A stretch of DNA of 64,000 nt from Myxacorys chilensis ATA2-1-KO14 (lineage in GTDB: Bacteria; Cyanobacteriota; Cyanobacteriia; Leptolyngbyales; Leptolyngbyaceae): assembly GCA_019359275.1 (NCBI GenBank), contig JAHHHP010000002.1, positions 62,001 to 126,000 of the forward strand. The letters are read 5' to 3'. The position numbers were made by a program, and so were the translations under genes. Positions 63,238 through 64,000 of the stretch are shown one piece after another (within the stretch, counting starts at the first letter, position 1; every line of letters starts with the position of its first letter). Under the pieces are notes generated by a model. The model was not told where the DNA came from, ran no database searches, and saw only the letters and a program-made list of their open reading frames with translations.

Positions 63238-63486
63238 TCACCCACCGACACTAAAGACTTCTACCAACACAACTCTAAGGTAAAAGTGTCGAGGAATAGT
63301 GCATTTTCTCGCTCTGTAGCGTAGAAAGGCGTTCTCTAACGTTGTGAGCTGTCCAATCAGAATCTGTAAATTTCTCTTTAAGCTAAAAGACAGCGCGATC
63401 GACGCGAGGCACGACTCTAACAGAATCGCGTAACTCAGCCAAATCGCCAACTGCGATTTGGCTAGAGAGTGGCCCGATGCAACCAT
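63238..63486 (-). CDS. Weak candidate small ORF, 82 residues
   Basis: ATG 63486 follows GAGGGG at six bases, a good ribosome site, which is the only reason to list it. The product (MVASGHSLAKSQLAIW...) has one hydrophobic segment (~14-35) and a basic second half, no family recognised. A perfect 11-bp inverted repeat (63437-63447 with 63453-63463) lies inside it, which argues that the stretch may be structural rather than coding. Confidence 0.22.
   Translation of the reverse strand: MVASGHSLAKSQLAIWLSYAILLESCLASIALSFSLKRNLQILIGQLTTLENAFLRYRARKCTIPRHFYLRVVLVEVFSVGG
63437..63463. repeat. Perfect 11-bp inverted repeat
   Basis: AGCCAAATCGC (63437-63447) and GCGATTTGGCT (63453-63463) with a 5-nt loop. 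It could be an RNA hairpin. No T tract, so not called a terminator. Confidence 0.6.
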
Positions 63487-64000
63487 GTTGAACCCCTCAA
63501 CGCATTGAGCAAAAAGTGCTGAAATCTTTCTCGTATCTAGGTTAGAGCCTCTAAGTATATAAGTTCAGTGCGGCATATTTTGGCAATCTTAAAACATCAT
63601 AAAGATTTTTTGTTATTTTAACAAGGTGTAACTTTACTTCATGGACCTTAAACTTAAGTTGTAAAACTTATAAACTTAGGTTCGGCTGACCGTGTGTTTA
63701 ACGAAATGACTCAAACTTTTTTTCGTTCACTTGAGCTAGAGTTACGAAAAAATGTTTTTCGTGCAGAAGCTGTAAACGAATATCACAGTTTATATCGTTA
63801 GTTACACTACGCTCTTTAACTTTGGAAAAGCACGGTAAACCTGAAGGAATACTGGGGTTTCCTAACAAAACACACATCAGGTATAGCCACTCTAGTTAAG
63901 GGCACTTTCACATTATTTTGGGTTAGCTCAGAAGCCGTCTCCCTACTCTATTTGCGTGTGGTATCCTCCGTAGAAGGTCTGGTGATTGAGCGGATGGTAA

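Larger units (their letters stand above)
62952..64000. other. AT-rich right end without a confident gene
   Basis: About 1 kb. A plus-strand frame at 62950-63183 overlaps the labA-like promoter and is not convincing; a minus-strand 82-codon frame is listed separately as a weak candidate. From about 63500 the sequence is notably AT-rich, with a perfect 8-bp stem ACGAAAAA-ATG-TTTTTCGT at 63744-63762. A frame open to the right edge from about 63850 may start a gene outside the window but cannot be supported. Confidence 0.5.

Noticed and set aside
63850..64000. Open plus-strand frame running off the right edge
   Set aside because: About 45 codons are open but no secure start codon, ribosome site or family [13 protein letters not shown] be seen.
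1..64000. tRNA, rRNA, insertion sequence or prophage genes
   Set aside because: Intergenic regions were read on both strands and no clover-leaf core, transposase or phage structural gene was recognised; absence is limited by reading by eye.

Overview
The window is chromosomal DNA of a phycobilisome-bearing cyanobacterium. The evidence is dense HIP1 palindromes (GCGATCGC), ntcA, desB-type desaturase, a CpcS-type phycobiliprotein lyase, an SLH/OprB iron-uptake porin, a LabA-like NYN protein, an N-terminally extended ThiE, and several cyanobacteria-only families (DUF3084, DUF3288, DUF1517). Gene order (pilB divergent from grpE-dnaK-dnaJ; amiC-murI; fabI-hisB; YqgF next to DUF3084) and the many multidomain sensors fit a filamentous Leptolyngbya/Oscillatoria-type genome, but genus cannot be fixed from this sequence alone. 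No tRNA, rRNA, CRISPR array, insertion sequence or prophage was recognised.

Layout. 1-6.3 kb: the 5' end of pilB, then the divergent chaperone set grpE, dnaK, dnaJ, followed in tight coupling by a TusA-like protein and the ribosome-assembly GTPase rsgA. 6.4-12.7 kb: a secreted small protein, a subtilisin-like protease with a P domain, and a minus-strand pair of substrate-binding lipoprotein and sensor histidine kinase. 12.9-19.1 kb: fumC, a small SLH protein, the desaturase desB, an array of 21-bp repeats, a CYP152-type fatty acid peroxygenase P450 and a DUF981 membrane protein. 19.3-24.1 kb: tatA, pth, a small conserved protein, a Uma2-type nuclease, YqgF-like, DUF3084 and ntcA. 24.5-25.6 kb: a candidate 46-aa gene with a strong hairpin after it, and a toxin-antitoxin pair whose PIN toxin looks frameshifted.

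25.8-35.4 kb: fabI, hisB, a Pro/Thr-tailed secreted protein, tsaE and yvcK on the other strand, an MlaF/MlaD lipid-transport pair with a CadD-type exporter, DUF3288, the bilin lyase and an FMN reductase. 35.5-43.4 kb: the porin, a parallel beta-helix protein with a SPOR-like end, thiE-thiS, DUF1517, a four-cysteine protein and a small membrane protein. 43.6-49.5 kb: a nitrilase-family amidase, a CPA2 antiporter resembling NhaS3, and the cell-wall genes amiC and murI.

49.6-64 kb is the most accessory-looking part: a secreted protein with three 47-residue repeats, a leaderless peptidoglycan-binding-like protein, a 1200-residue STAND ATPase with 14 WD40 repeats, a c-heme/DUF3365 class III cyclase, a DUF885 protein, a NarL-type response regulator, Ap4A phosphorylase, PPK2 and the LabA-like protein, then about 0.5-1 kb of AT-rich sequence with no convincing gene.

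Most of the window is housekeeping. The items most worth a second look are the 21-bp tandem array between desB and the P450, the P450 with an unusual residue at the activity-deciding position, the c-heme cyclase with glutamate at the base-selecting position, a 32-nt element shared upstream of two neighbouring minus-strand genes, the 47-residue repeat protein, and the orphan solute-binding lipoprotein/histidine kinase pair.
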